Assembly: GCA_050014595.1 (NCBI GenBank)
Contig: JBEKDA010000016.1
Coordinates: 38,470 to 102,469, forward strand
Source: PALSA-129 sp050014595
GTDB taxonomy: Bacteria; Acidobacteriota; Terriglobia; Bryobacterales; Bryobacteraceae
DNA length: 64,000 nucleotides
Direction of reading: 5' to 3'
In this document: positions 41,760-50,430 of the stretch, piece by piece
Layout: each line of letters starts with the position of its first letter
How positions within the stretch are numbered: position 1 is the stretch's first letter
Translations under genes and position numbers: made by a program
The notes under the pieces: model-generated
What the model saw: the letters and a program-made list of their open reading frames with translations, nothing else
Databases searched by the model: none
What the model was told of the DNA's origin: nothing

Positions 41760-43067
41760 ATGCCGGAAAAGCGTTGGTTCTGGGCGACTCTCACGCTGTC
41801 CTGCATCACTCTTGTTTCGGCGGTGTTCGCCGCGTGGGAGGTCGTGGAAAACCGGTTCTTTCGATATGCGAACTATGTCACGCTTCACTATCTTTACATC
41901 ACGCGCGGCATCGCCTCTTCGCTCCTGCTGGCGTTTTGGGCCGCCTGGTTTGTGTTGCGCCAGAGGAGGAAAAGCGAGGAGGAACTCCGGCGATCTCGCG
42001 AGCGCTATCGAGGATTGCTCGAAGTCTTCCCGGGCGCTGTGATCCTCTACGACTCCAGCCGCCGCGTGCTGGAGTGGAATGCATCGGCCGAGCGCATGTA
42101 CGGCTATGGAAAGGACGAGGTCTGCGGCAGCCGCCTTCCAGTGATTCCGCAGGCCAAGACGGGCGAGTTAGAGGACTTCATCGGGCGAGTGGAGCGCGGA
42201 GAGCCGATATTGGACGTGGAAACCATGCGGCAACCCAAGGATGGCGAAGCCTTTGAAGTTCAACTCAGCCTTCTTCCATTCCGCGAGTCAGCCGGTCCGC
42301 TGTTTTTTCTGGAAGTCACTTCCGATATTCGCGAGCGTGTCCGCTGGCGGCAGCGCATGCTGGAAATCGAAAAGCTCACCAGTATGGGCAAAATGGCCGC
42401 AGGGACCGCGCATCATCTGAATTCTCCCCTCACCGCACTCCTGATCCGAGTCCAGATGATGCGCCAACGGATGAAGGAGGACGCACTGGCAGCGGATGCC
42501 GCGCGCCTGGAAGAAGGCCTGAACTTCTGCAGCCATTTCGTGCGGCAGCTTTTGGAGTTCACTCGTGCGGCATCGATGCAGAAGTCGCCGCAAGATGTCG
42601 CTTCGGTGGTCGAATCGGTGACCGATTTCTTTCTGCCCGCGCTCCGGGCGAAGCGCGTCGCGCTCTCGGTGGATGTTTCGCTGGGCCGTGGACGCATGGT
42701 TCTCGCCGATCGAAACCTTCTGGAAAGCCTCCTGCTGACCCTTCTCAGTAATGCCCTGGATGCGGTGTTGCCAGGCGGAGAGATCCGGGTCTTCTGCCGG
42801 CAAACCTCCGCCGGCCGCATCGGATTCGTGGTAAAAGATAACGGTTGCGGCATCAGCGCCGCCTGCCGGGAGCGCCTGTTCGAGCCTTTCTTCACGACCA
42901 AGGAGCCTGGCAAGGGCACCGGTCTGGGCCTCGCGATGGCGAAGAATGTGGTCCTCGAACATAGTGGAACGATTGAACTCGAAAGCCATGCCGGAGAAGG
43001 CACCACCGTCTACGTGGATTTTCCGCTGGCCGGTGTGCAGCCGGTGAGCCTCAAGGTGAAGCTGTGA
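41760..43067 (+). CDS. NtrB-type sensor histidine kinase
   Basis: 435 residues. Two N-terminal transmembrane segments (about 8-28 and 50-66) enclose a short periplasmic loop. Then come a PAS domain (81-190, LLEVFPGAVILYDSSRRVLEWN), a HisKA domain with GTAHHLNSPL (phospho-His 218, followed by His rather than the common Glu), and a HATPase domain (LLTLLSNALDAVLPGG; DNGCGIS; GKGTGLGLAMAKNVV). It likely senses a redox or electron-acceptor cue, via PAS or the loop. It overlaps the response-regulator gene by 4 bp. Confidence 0.92.
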   Translation: MPEKRWFWATLTLSCITLVSAVFAAWEVVENRFFRYANYVTLHYLYITRGIASSLLLAFWAAWFVLRQRRKSEEELRRSRERYRGLLEVFPGAVILYDSSRRVLEWNASAERMYGYGKDEVCGSRLPVIPQAKTGELEDFIGRVERGEPILDVETMRQPKDGEAFEVQLSLLPFRESAGPLFFLEVTSDIRERVRWRQRMLEIEKLTSMGKMAAGTAHHLNSPLTALLIRVQMMRQRMKEDALAADAARLEEGLNFCSHFVRQLLEFTRAASMQKSPQDVASVVESVTDFFLPALRAKRVALSVDVSLGRGRMVLADRNLLESLLLTLLSNALDAVLPGGEIRVFCRQTSAGRIGFVVKDNGCGISAACRERLFEPFFTTKEPGKGTGLGLAMAKNVVLEHSGTIELESHAGEGTTVYVDFPLAGVQPVSLKVKL

Positions 43068-44434
43068 AGACTGGAACGGAAACGCGCGGCGCCTCGATTC
43101 TCGTGGTGGACGACGATGCCAGCTTGGCATCGACGCTCAAGGAGTTCCTGGCTCGCGAAGGGTACTCGGTGGAGGTCGCACTATCCGCCGCCGAGGCCCT
43201 CTCAATCCAACAGGCCAACCCCGGCATTTCGCTGGCTCTGGTCGACCTCATCATGCCGGTCACCGATGGACTTACTCTTACCGACGAACTCCGCCGCCGT
43301 AATCCCGACCTCAGCGTGATCATTATGACCGGATACGGCACCATCGAGACCGCCGTGGATGCGATCAAGCGCGGAGCCGAAGACTACGTCACCAAGCCGT
43401 TCGACTATGAGGCCGTGCGCAAGAAGATTGGCCGCCTGACGGAGGTGATTGAACTGCGCGAGCGGGTCGCCCAACTGGAGAAGAATCTGGAACGCCACCC
43501 CTGCTTCGAGAACATCGTAAGCCTCTCGCCGGCCATGGAGCGCGTTCTCGAACGCGCCCGTCTTGCGGCTGGAAGCGTCGTCCCGGTGCTGCTGCTGGGC
43601 GAGACCGGAACCGGCAAGGAGATGCTCGCGCGCGCCATCCACGCTGCCAGCCCACGTGCCCGCATGCCCTTTGTGCCCGTCAACTGCGGCGCCCTGCCGC
43701 GCGAATTGGCGGAAAGCGAGCTGTTTGGTTTCCGCAAGGGTGCTTTTACCGGTGCTTACGCCGATGCGCCAGGCCTTTTCTCGGCAGCATCCAGCGGCAG
43801 CATATTCCTGGATGAGATTGGCGAAATGCCGAAGGATATCCAGGTGAAGTTACTTCGTGTATTGCAGGAAGGCGAACTGCGGCCCATAGGCAGCACACGG
43901 GCTGTACAGGTGGACGTTCGGCTCATTGCCGCCACCAACCGGAGTCTGACGGAACTGCGCTCGGGATTGATGCGCGAGGACCTGTACTTCCGAATCGCCA
44001 CCGTTGTGTTGGAAATGCCCGCGCTGCGCACTCGTCCCGAGGATATCCTGGTGCTGGCCCAGCATTTTACGGGACGGCTTTCACGGCGCTACGGCCGGGA
44101 GATTTCGCTTTCGCGTTCCGCGCTCGAACTTCTGCTGGCCTATTCTTTCCCGGGAAATGTGCGCGAGTTGGAGAGCCTCCTGGAAAGCGCCAGCGCAATC
44201 TCCGCCGAGAATCCGCAGGTCATCACCGATAAGGACCTTCGGCCGCTGCTGGGAGCGGGGACGCCTGGCATGGCGGGACAAAGCGCGGGCGAATCACTCT
44301 CGATGGAGGAAATGGAGCGTCTGACCGTGCGGCGGGCCTTGCATGCGTCGGCCGGCAACCGCAGCAAAGCGGCGGCGCTGCTGGGCATCTCGCGCGATAC
44401 ACTGTACCGGAAATTGCGGCAGTACGAGTTGTGA
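43064..44434 (+). CDS. NtrC-family sigma-54-dependent response regulator
   Basis: 456 residues from GTG 43064. The receiver domain has acidic VVDDD and phospho-acceptor D61 in ALVDLIMP. The AAA+ domain has Walker A GETGTGKE, the sigma-54 loop GAFTGA, Walker B IFLDEIGEM and the R-finger region LREDLYFR-like MREDLYFR. The Fis-type HTH is NRSKAAALLGISRDTLYRKL. With the kinase it forms an NtrB/NtrC pair inside the island. Its binding sites are likely the TGTCC-N7-GGACA palindromes upstream. The tetraheme cytochrome gene begins 3 bp after its stop. Confidence 0.95.
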   Translation: MKTGTETRGASILVVDDDASLASTLKEFLAREGYSVEVALSAAEALSIQQANPGISLALVDLIMPVTDGLTLTDELRRRNPDLSVIIMTGYGTIETAVDAIKRGAEDYVTKPFDYEAVRKKIGRLTEVIELRERVAQLEKNLERHPCFENIVSLSPAMERVLERARLAAGSVVPVLLLGETGTGKEMLARAIHAASPRARMPFVPVNCGALPRELAESELFGFRKGAFTGAYADAPGLFSAASSGSIFLDEIGEMPKDIQVKLLRVLQEGELRPIGSTRAVQVDVRLIAATNRSLTELRSGLMREDLYFRIATVVLEMPALRTRPEDILVLAQHFTGRLSRRYGREISLSRSALELLLAYSFPGNVRELESLLESASAISAENPQVITDKDLRPLLGAGTPGMAGQSAGESLSMEEMERLTVRRALHASAGNRSKAAALLGISRDTLYRKLRQYEL

Positions 44435-44437
44435 GAG

Positions 44438-45700
44438 GTGAGGTATGGCGCTCTACGTGCTCCAATGGGGTGTATGGTGGCGTTGAGTAGACCGGGACAA
44501 TTCCTGCTTTGGATCCTCGCGGCCTTTGTCGCCATAGGGTTACTGGTGACCAACCTGATCTCCGAGTACCGTTCTCCGGTGACAAGGCACGCGCTGTATG
44601 TGGTGGGCGTCCCGGAAAAAGGCGCGGAACTGTTTTTCGGGGGAAAGCGGTGCTCGGTGTGCCATGCGGTGAACGGCAAGGGAGGGCACGTGGGACCCGA
44701 TCTGGGGACGATTCACCCCGGCAGGCCGGCCATGGGATGGCTGGCAACCGTCTTGTGGAACCATTCACCGGCCATGTGGAACCGCATGCGCGGTGTCACG
44801 CCGCCGCAGCTCGATCAGCAGGAGATGGCCCACATCCTCTCGTTCTTGTACCAGGCAGCGACGGCCGATCATCCCGGTGACGCCCGCGCCGGCGAGCTCG
44901 TATTCTCGATCAAGGGCTGCGTGCAGTGCCATGCGGTACACGGCGAGGGCGGTCATACCGCGCCGGAACTTTCGGAGGTGGCGGCCAGCGGGGATGACGT
45001 CGCCTGGGTACGAGCCATGTGGAACCACGCGCAGCGAATGGTCGGGCCGATCTCCAGCAAGCTGGGCGGGTGGCCCGAGTTCCAGGGGGAGGAGATGAAC
45101 CACCTGATCGCCTACGTGAGCGGCGGCCAGGGACGGGCTGGGTTCGACACGCCCTCGGAGAGTGTGCTCCGCGGGAGCGCCGAGCATGGATGGAAGGTGT
45201 TCCAGGAGAAGTGCATCCAATGTCATTCAGTGAGCGGGGAAGGCGGCAAGATCGGGCCGGAGCTCGGTCCCGACCTCGACCTTCCGCACAGCACGGCGCG
45301 CTTTGCGACGGTCTTGTGGAATCATGCTCCAGCCATGCTGGCGCGGGCCCGCCAGGTTTCCACGGTGATACCTGCACTGGATGGCGAAGAAATCAAGGAC
45401 GTGCAGACGTTCCTGATTAGCTTGCAGTATTTCGAGCCGTCGGGCTCCGGATTGTTGGGCGGACGTGTGTTCGCCGCGCGGGGATGCGCGCGGTGCCACG
45501 GCACCAAAGCCGAAGGCACGCAACAGGGCCCGCGGCTCAAACCCAACGCCGACGTCTTCACTCCCGTTTCGCTGGCCAGCACGCTATGGAATCACGGGCC
45601 CGGAATGTGGGCCCGCGCCCAGCAATTGGGCGTTGCCTGGCCGACTCTGGAAGGCACGGACCTCGGCAACCTGACCAGTTTCCTGAACGATTCGAAGTAA
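44438..45700 (+). CDS. Membrane-anchored tetraheme c-type cytochrome (paralogue)
   Basis: 420 residues if GTG 44438 is used; ATGs at 44465 and 44474 are also possible. The N-terminal anchor is FLLWILAAFVAIGLLVTNLI. Four modules carry CSVCH, CVQCH, CIQCH and CARCH, each followed by a W-N-H-x-(P/Q)-x-M motif. Its domain order and spacing match the protein at 40187, so one arose by duplication. It should be a periplasmic electron carrier anchored to the inner membrane. It is in the same run as the kinase and regulator. Confidence 0.85.
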   Translation: MRYGALRAPMGCMVALSRPGQFLLWILAAFVAIGLLVTNLISEYRSPVTRHALYVVGVPEKGAELFFGGKRCSVCHAVNGKGGHVGPDLGTIHPGRPAMGWLATVLWNHSPAMWNRMRGVTPPQLDQQEMAHILSFLYQAATADHPGDARAGELVFSIKGCVQCHAVHGEGGHTAPELSEVAASGDDVAWVRAMWNHAQRMVGPISSKLGGWPEFQGEEMNHLIAYVSGGQGRAGFDTPSESVLRGSAEHGWKVFQEKCIQCHSVSGEGGKIGPELGPDLDLPHSTARFATVLWNHAPAMLARARQVSTVIPALDGEEIKDVQTFLISLQYFEPSGSGLLGGRVFAARGCARCHGTKAEGTQQGPRLKPNADVFTPVSLASTLWNHGPGMWARAQQLGVAWPTLEGTDLGNLTSFLNDSK

Positions 45701-45706
45701 TCAGAG

Positions 45707-45794
45707 GTGGGACAGGGATCGGTTCTTGTCGTCTGTCAGGCTGCCGTACTTGAGCGAGCCATGACAGACCACGAAACCCGATGGCCTGTCCCAC
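45707..45794 (+). repeat. 88-bp imperfect inverted repeat, copy 2 (inside the island)
   Basis: It begins GTGGGACAGGGATCGGTT and ends GATGGCCTGTCCCAC. It matches copies at 37545-37632 and (reversed) 53033-53121. Confidence 0.85.
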
Positions 45795-45799
45795 CCCAT

Positions 45800-45840
45800 T
45801 GTCCGTATCGAGATCGTACAGGTTGTACGGAATTCGGACA
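45800..45840. promoter_or_regulatory. Nested palindromes upstream of the decaheme operon
   Basis: The inner palindrome is CGTACA-GGT-TGTACG (45815-45829). Outer half-sites TGTCCG (45800-45805) and CGGACA (45835-45840) use the same TGTCC/GGACA words as the tandem sites at 41600-41634. It may be a regulatory site for the decaheme-barrel operon; no -35/-10 or sigma-54 promoter is clear. Confidence 0.4.
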
Positions 45841-45954
45841 GGCAAGTCCGTAAACCGACCGGGCCGTGTTTGGGAGCGCTCGATTCCAGCAGTGGGATGG
45901 ATGGCCTCGCGCGGGGCGTGTTGTGGTGGTTACCAACGTGCTATCCCTGCGCTG

Positions 45955-46926
45955 ATGAAATCGCTATTCCTGCTGGCGTGGCTGCCGGGCTTGGCGCTCA
46001 GCGCATGGGGACAGGTTGCGGATGGATCCGCATATGTAGGGAGCAACACCTGCGAGGAGTGCCATAAGCAGGGGTATCGGAGATTTGCCGCCACGAAGAT
46101 GGCGAAGGTCTTTTTCGATGCTCCCAGAAATGAACTGGAGAAGCAGGGATGCGAAGCCTGTCATGGTCCGGGGCGGGAGCACGTCGAGGCGGCGCGGGAG
46201 CACGATCGCGCACGCGCGCAGGGGCAGGTCTATGCGGGGCCGCCGAGCGGCCAGTTCATTCTGCGCCTGGGCAAGGACTCGCCGCTTTCGGCCAGCGAGC
46301 AGACCGCCCGCTGCCTGCAATGCCACGAAAGGGGCGGCCGGCTGTTCTGGAAAGGCAGCGCGCACGAAGCGCGGGGACTGTCTTGCATGACGTGCCACCA
46401 GGTTCACCAGAACCGCCCGGCAGCGCCGGCGACAGCCGCATTCAAGGAACCGCTGACCGGCAATACGCTGTTTCCGAAGCGCATGCAGATGGAGGTCTGC
46501 CTGGAATGCCACCCCATGCGGCGCGCGCAGCTTCAGCGGTCGTCGCACATGCCGCTGCGCGAAGGCGAGATGGGTTGCACGAGCTGCCATAATCCGCACG
46601 GCAGCCCGAACCCGAACCTGCTGGTGGCGGCCTCGGTCAACGAAACCTGCTACAAGTGCCACCCGGAGCGGCGCGGGCCCTTTCTGTGGGAGCATCCGCC
46701 GGTGATGGAGAACTGCCTGAACTGCCATGAGCCGCACGGCTCCACGCAGCCGCAGTTGCTGAAGGTCAGCCCGCCGCGCTTGTGCCAGGAGTGCCACGAC
46801 TCGACCGGCCATCCGGGCCAGCCTCACCTTGCCACAGAGCGTTACGTCTTCAATCGGGGATGCACGAACTGCCACTCCCAGATTCATGGGTCGAACCACC
46901 CGTCGGGCAGCAGGTTCCAACGCTGA
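45955..46926 (+). CDS. Decaheme c-type cytochrome, DmsE/MtrA/PioA-like
   Basis: 323 residues from ATG 45955, where a signal peptide begins (KSLFLLAWLPGLALSAWGQ); the longer frame upstream runs through the repeat and is not coding. Ten CxxCH motifs are present: CEECH, CEACH, CLQCH, CMTCH, CLECH, CTSCH, CYKCH, CLNCH, CQECH and CTNCH. The spacing and the end SPPRLCQECHD...FNRGCTNCHSQIHG match the MtrA/PioA/DmsE family. Such proteins sit inside an MtrB-type barrel and pass electrons through the outer membrane. The barrel gene follows after 11 bp. Confidence 0.93.
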   Translation: MKSLFLLAWLPGLALSAWGQVADGSAYVGSNTCEECHKQGYRRFAATKMAKVFFDAPRNELEKQGCEACHGPGREHVEAAREHDRARAQGQVYAGPPSGQFILRLGKDSPLSASEQTARCLQCHERGGRLFWKGSAHEARGLSCMTCHQVHQNRPAAPATAAFKEPLTGNTLFPKRMQMEVCLECHPMRRAQLQRSSHMPLREGEMGCTSCHNPHGSPNPNLLVAASVNETCYKCHPERRGPFLWEHPPVMENCLNCHEPHGSTQPQLLKVSPPRLCQECHDSTGHPGQPHLATERYVFNRGCTNCHSQIHGSNHPSGSRFQR

Positions 46927-46937
46927 AGGAGCATCCA

Positions 46938-49151
46938 ATGAACTTGCATACAACCAGAATTCTTGGACGCCGCTTCCAACCAATCCTGCTTCTGCCGTTG
47001 GCCCTTCTGCTGAAGCCGGTTCTGCACGCCCAGGAAACAGCCCCGGAGCGCGGGGACCTCGAAATCGGGGTGCGCGCGCTGGCCGGCGATCATAATTCTT
47101 CCCAATTCAACCAGTACCGCGATCTCCATCCGGGCTTTTTCGTGCAGGACTTTCAAACCAGCCTGGATCACCTGTTCCAGGGAAACTACTATCTGACCGT
47201 ACAGACGCGCGACAGCCTGCAGAAAGACCAGCGTTTCCGGGTGACCTTTGGCGATACCGGCAAATTCAAATTCGAATTCGACTGGGACTCCACGCCGCAC
47301 GAATTCAGCAACTCGACGGTTACACTGTTCACGCCCGGCAGCCCGGGAGTGTTCACTATCCCGACCGCTGTGCGCAACAATCTCATTAGCAGTCCGGCGA
47401 GCCTGCCCGCCATGCTGCAGTTCGCCACGGGGGCAGACACCGCATCGAGGCGGCAGCTCGGCGGCGGCCGGTTCACCTACACGCCCAATGGCGCCTGGAT
47501 GCTGTTCCTGCAGTACTCGCACGAAAAGGAGAGCGGCTATCGCCCGTTCGGCTCGCTGCTCAACTCCTCCAATATGCTGGAACTGCCCGAGCCAACCGAC
47601 TACCGGACCGACGAGCTCAAAGCGGGAGTGGAATACGGCAACAGCCGCGGCGGATTTCAGGCGGGCTACTCGGCTTCGATCTTCAACAACCAAGCGCCGG
47701 CGCTGCAGTGGCAAAACCCGTTTAACAGCGTCAATGCGGTCAGCAATTCGTCGCAGGGCCAAATCGCCCTATACCCGGACAACACGGCGCAATCGCTGGA
47801 ATTCGCCGGCGCGGTGAATCTCTCGGCTTCCACGCGCCTCATGGCGTACTTTTCGCCGGAGTGGATGCGGCAGAACTCGGCATTCCTGCCCTACACGGTC
47901 AACACGGCCGTGACCGGCGTGGCGCCGCTTCCGGCCACCAGCCTGAACGGAAAAAAGACGCGCCTGGCGATGAACTACACGCTGGCCAGCCATCCGGTCA
48001 AGAATCTCCTGGTCACGGTGCGATACCGCGATTACGATTACATCAACGACACACCCAGCCTGCTGTTCCAGAGCTACGTGCAGACCGATAGCAGCGTCAA
48101 CGCACTGGCCCGGCAGAGCCTGCCGTATTCCTTCAACCGGCAGGACATGGGCGTGGACGCCACCTGGATGCTTCACAAAGGCGACGCCCTCACGTTGGGG
48201 TATAACTTCGAGAACCTGGACCGTCAATATCGCGATGTAGCCAAATCGCAAGAGCATACCGGTTCGGTGACGCTCGATCTCAACCCCAAGAAGTGGATCT
48301 TCTTCCGAGGTTCCTACCGGCTGGCTCAGCGCGATCCGCAGAATTACGACCTCAGCCGCAATATAGACCTGCTGGATCCACAGGGGGAGGGCGCGACCGC
48401 CGTGCCGATGCCGGCGGGCTGGGAACTGTTTGACGAGGCGGCGCGCACGCTCTACAAGGCCGATGCGCTGCTGGAGGTCGATCCCACGGACCGCCTCGAA
48501 CTGACGGCGTCCTACGAAAACGAGCAGGACCGCTACAACGACACCATTTACGGAATGCTGGGCAACCGCAGCGGGGCATCGACCATCGATGGAAGCTATA
48601 CGGTAAGCGCCAACGTATCACTCGTGGCTAATTACGCCTACGAAACGTATAAGACCGATCAACGCTCGCGCCAGTATTCCGGACCAAGCGGCAGCAACCC
48701 GGCCAACGACACGTCCAATAACGATTGGGAGAGTTACATTCGGGATGGCGTCAACACCGTTGGGGGGGGCGTCAGTGTAGCCGGGCTGCGAAGGAAGCTC
48801 ACATTCGACGGCCTCTACAGCTTGTCGATGGCCAAGGGGAATATCCTCAACCGGACACTCGGCAACCCACAACTGGCGGGCTTCCTGGTAACCGCCATAC
48901 AGGATTATCCGGAGACCGGCACCCGGTTCCACACCGTGACCGCCGCGGTGCGGTACAGGCTGACCAGTAGCGTATTCTGCCGGGCGGAATACCGCCTCGA
49001 GCGCTACGACCGGGCGGACTTCCAGACGGCCGTCATGACTCCGTACATGGTTCCGCTCGATTCCAAAACGAATACCTCCATATTCCTGGGGGCCAATGTG
49101 CCCGGATATCACGTAAACATTTTGTCGTTATCGCTGGACTACAGGTTCTAA
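46938..49151 (+). CDS. MtrB/PioB-family outer-membrane beta-barrel
   Basis: 737 residues from ATG 46938, with GAAGGAG 8 bases upstream. The signal peptide is FQPILLLPLALLLKPVLHAQ. The rest is a series of amphipathic strands with aromatic ends (for example GDLEIGVRALAGDHNSSQFN, FRVTFGDTGKFKFEFDWDS, KKWIFFRGSYRLAQRDP), ending in VNILSLSLDYRF, the C-terminal aromatic of outer-membrane proteins. Together with the decaheme protein it would form a porin-cytochrome conduit. No outer-surface MtrC/OmcA-type cytochrome is in the window, which is like PioAB/MtoAB systems. Confidence 0.9.
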   Translation: MNLHTTRILGRRFQPILLLPLALLLKPVLHAQETAPERGDLEIGVRALAGDHNSSQFNQYRDLHPGFFVQDFQTSLDHLFQGNYYLTVQTRDSLQKDQRFRVTFGDTGKFKFEFDWDSTPHEFSNSTVTLFTPGSPGVFTIPTAVRNNLISSPASLPAMLQFATGADTASRRQLGGGRFTYTPNGAWMLFLQYSHEKESGYRPFGSLLNSSNMLELPEPTDYRTDELKAGVEYGNSRGGFQAGYSASIFNNQAPALQWQNPFNSVNAVSNSSQGQIALYPDNTAQSLEFAGAVNLSASTRLMAYFSPEWMRQNSAFLPYTVNTAVTGVAPLPATSLNGKKTRLAMNYTLASHPVKNLLVTVRYRDYDYINDTPSLLFQSYVQTDSSVNALARQSLPYSFNRQDMGVDATWMLHKGDALTLGYNFENLDRQYRDVAKSQEHTGSVTLDLNPKKWIFFRGSYRLAQRDPQNYDLSRNIDLLDPQGEGATAVPMPAGWELFDEAARTLYKADALLEVDPTDRLELTASYENEQDRYNDTIYGMLGNRSGASTIDGSYTVSANVSLVANYAYETYKTDQRSRQYSGPSGSNPANDTSNNDWESYIRDGVNTVGGGVSVAGLRRKLTFDGLYSLSMAKGNILNRTLGNPQLAGFLVTAIQDYPETGTRFHTVTAAVRYRLTSSVFCRAEYRLERYDRADFQTAVMTPYMVPLDSKTNTSIFLGANVPGYHVNILSLSLDYRF

Positions 49152-49167
49152 AGCAAAGGAGAAATCA

Positions 49168-49581
49168 ATGCATCGCGCTATCCATATCGTTCTCGCCGCG
49201 GCTTGCGTGGCGTCTTGCGGGGTGATGGTCGTTCGGGCCGGAGACGTCGGCCCGCGAATCATCGACATCACCGCCGACTCGGACAACCGGTTCAAGATCC
49301 CGAAAATGAAAGATCCGGTGATCACCATGAAGGTGAACGAAGTGGCGGTCCTGCGGATCACCGCGCACAGGGGCGGAGAGTGGGATGAAAAGGACGGAGC
49401 CATCCATACCTTCACGATCAACGCTTTGAAGGACCGCGGTTGGAATTTCCGTTTGAAGGAGGGGACCCAGAAATTCCCGGTAGTAGCGCCTTCCGAACCC
49501 GGAGAGTACGTGGTGGAGTGCACGGTGAAGTGCGGCAAGGGGCACGACGATATGAAGATGAAGCTGGTGGTGACTCCGTAG
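49168..49581 (+). CDS. Exported CuA-type cupredoxin
   Basis: 137 residues with a signal peptide ending near MVVRAGD. A cupredoxin fold follows, with a His in AIHTFTIN and the C-terminal loop VECTVKCGKGHDDMKM. The pattern C-x3-C-x3-H-x2-M is the binuclear CuA site of cytochrome oxidase subunit II and N2O reductase, rather than the single-Cys loop of blue copper proteins. It lacks the membrane hairpin of CoxB. It could take or give electrons to the cytochromes in the island. GGAG is close upstream of the ATG. Confidence 0.8.
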   Translation: MHRAIHIVLAAACVASCGVMVVRAGDVGPRIIDITADSDNRFKIPKMKDPVITMKVNEVAVLRITAHRGGEWDEKDGAIHTFTINALKDRGWNFRLKEGTQKFPVVAPSEPGEYVVECTVKCGKGHDDMKMKLVVTP

Positions 49582-49590
49582 GGGGACGGC

Positions 49591-50421
49591 ATGGAAGCCA
49601 CGCGGCGCGGTTTCATTCAGTTTCTGGCCCGGGGCACGGGCCTGTTGTTGGTCTCCTGGGTGGTGGTGAGGACTGTGGCGGCGCGCCTGTTCCACGCCAA
49701 GCTGCCCCCGCGATCGGTGGCGCCCGGGAAACAACGATGGGTGATGGTCATCGATCTGGCCAAGTGCGACGGTTGCCGGGACTGCACCAAGGCCTGCACC
49801 AAGATGCATTTCGTGCCGCCGATGCAGGAATGGATCAAGGTCTACGAGGTGGCCGATAATTCGGCCGCGGGATCCTACTTCCTGCCGCGCACCTGCATGC
49901 ACTGCGACAACCCGCCGTGCGTGCGCGGCTGCCCGGTAGGAGCCACCTACAAGCGCACCGACGGCATTGTCATGATGGACCAGGAGCGCTGTATCGGCTG
50001 CCGCAACTGCATCGCCCAGTGCCCTTATTCGGCGCGGGCGTTCAACTGGTCGGAGCCGCCGCACACGCCGGAAGAGCTCGCGCAGCCCTACTCGGTCGAG
50101 CACAACTATCCGCACCGCAAGGGAGTCGTCGAGAAGTGCATTCTGTGCCCGGAAATGATGCGCATGGGCATGCTTCCCGGCTGCGCGGAACACTGCACCA
50201 TGGGGGCTATCTACTTCGGGGACGAATTCGAGGATGCCGTCACCAACAGCAAAGGAGACACGGTGCAGTTCTCCAAGATCGCGGCCAAGGGCGCGGGATT
50301 CCGGCTCATGGAAGAACTGGGCACGGAACCGCGCATCTACTACCTGCCGCCGGTGAACCGCAAGTATCCTTCACCCACGGAAAAACACCAGCACGACGCC
50401 GACATGGCGAACTCCGCGTAG
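49591..50421 (+). CDS. Tat-exported four-cluster Fe-S protein (NrfC/PsrB/ActB-like)
   Basis: 276 residues. TRRGFIQFLARGTGLLL is a twin-arginine signal or anchor, placing it on the periplasmic side. Four cysteine groups can each hold [4Fe-4S]: CDGCRDCTKAC, CMHCDNPPCVRGC, CIGCRNCIAQC and CILCPEMMRMGMLPGCAEHC. This is the electron-transfer subunit that pairs with NrfD-type membrane proteins, and nrfD follows after 9 bp. No molybdopterin catalytic subunit is present, so it likely links the quinone pool to cytochromes or CuA instead. Confidence 0.92.
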   Translation: MEATRRGFIQFLARGTGLLLVSWVVVRTVAARLFHAKLPPRSVAPGKQRWVMVIDLAKCDGCRDCTKACTKMHFVPPMQEWIKVYEVADNSAAGSYFLPRTCMHCDNPPCVRGCPVGATYKRTDGIVMMDQERCIGCRNCIAQCPYSARAFNWSEPPHTPEELAQPYSVEHNYPHRKGVVEKCILCPEMMRMGMLPGCAEHCTMGAIYFGDEFEDAVTNSKGDTVQFSKIAAKGAGFRLMEELGTEPRIYYLPPVNRKYPSPTEKHQHDADMANSA

Positions 50422-50430
50422 GGAGGCAAT

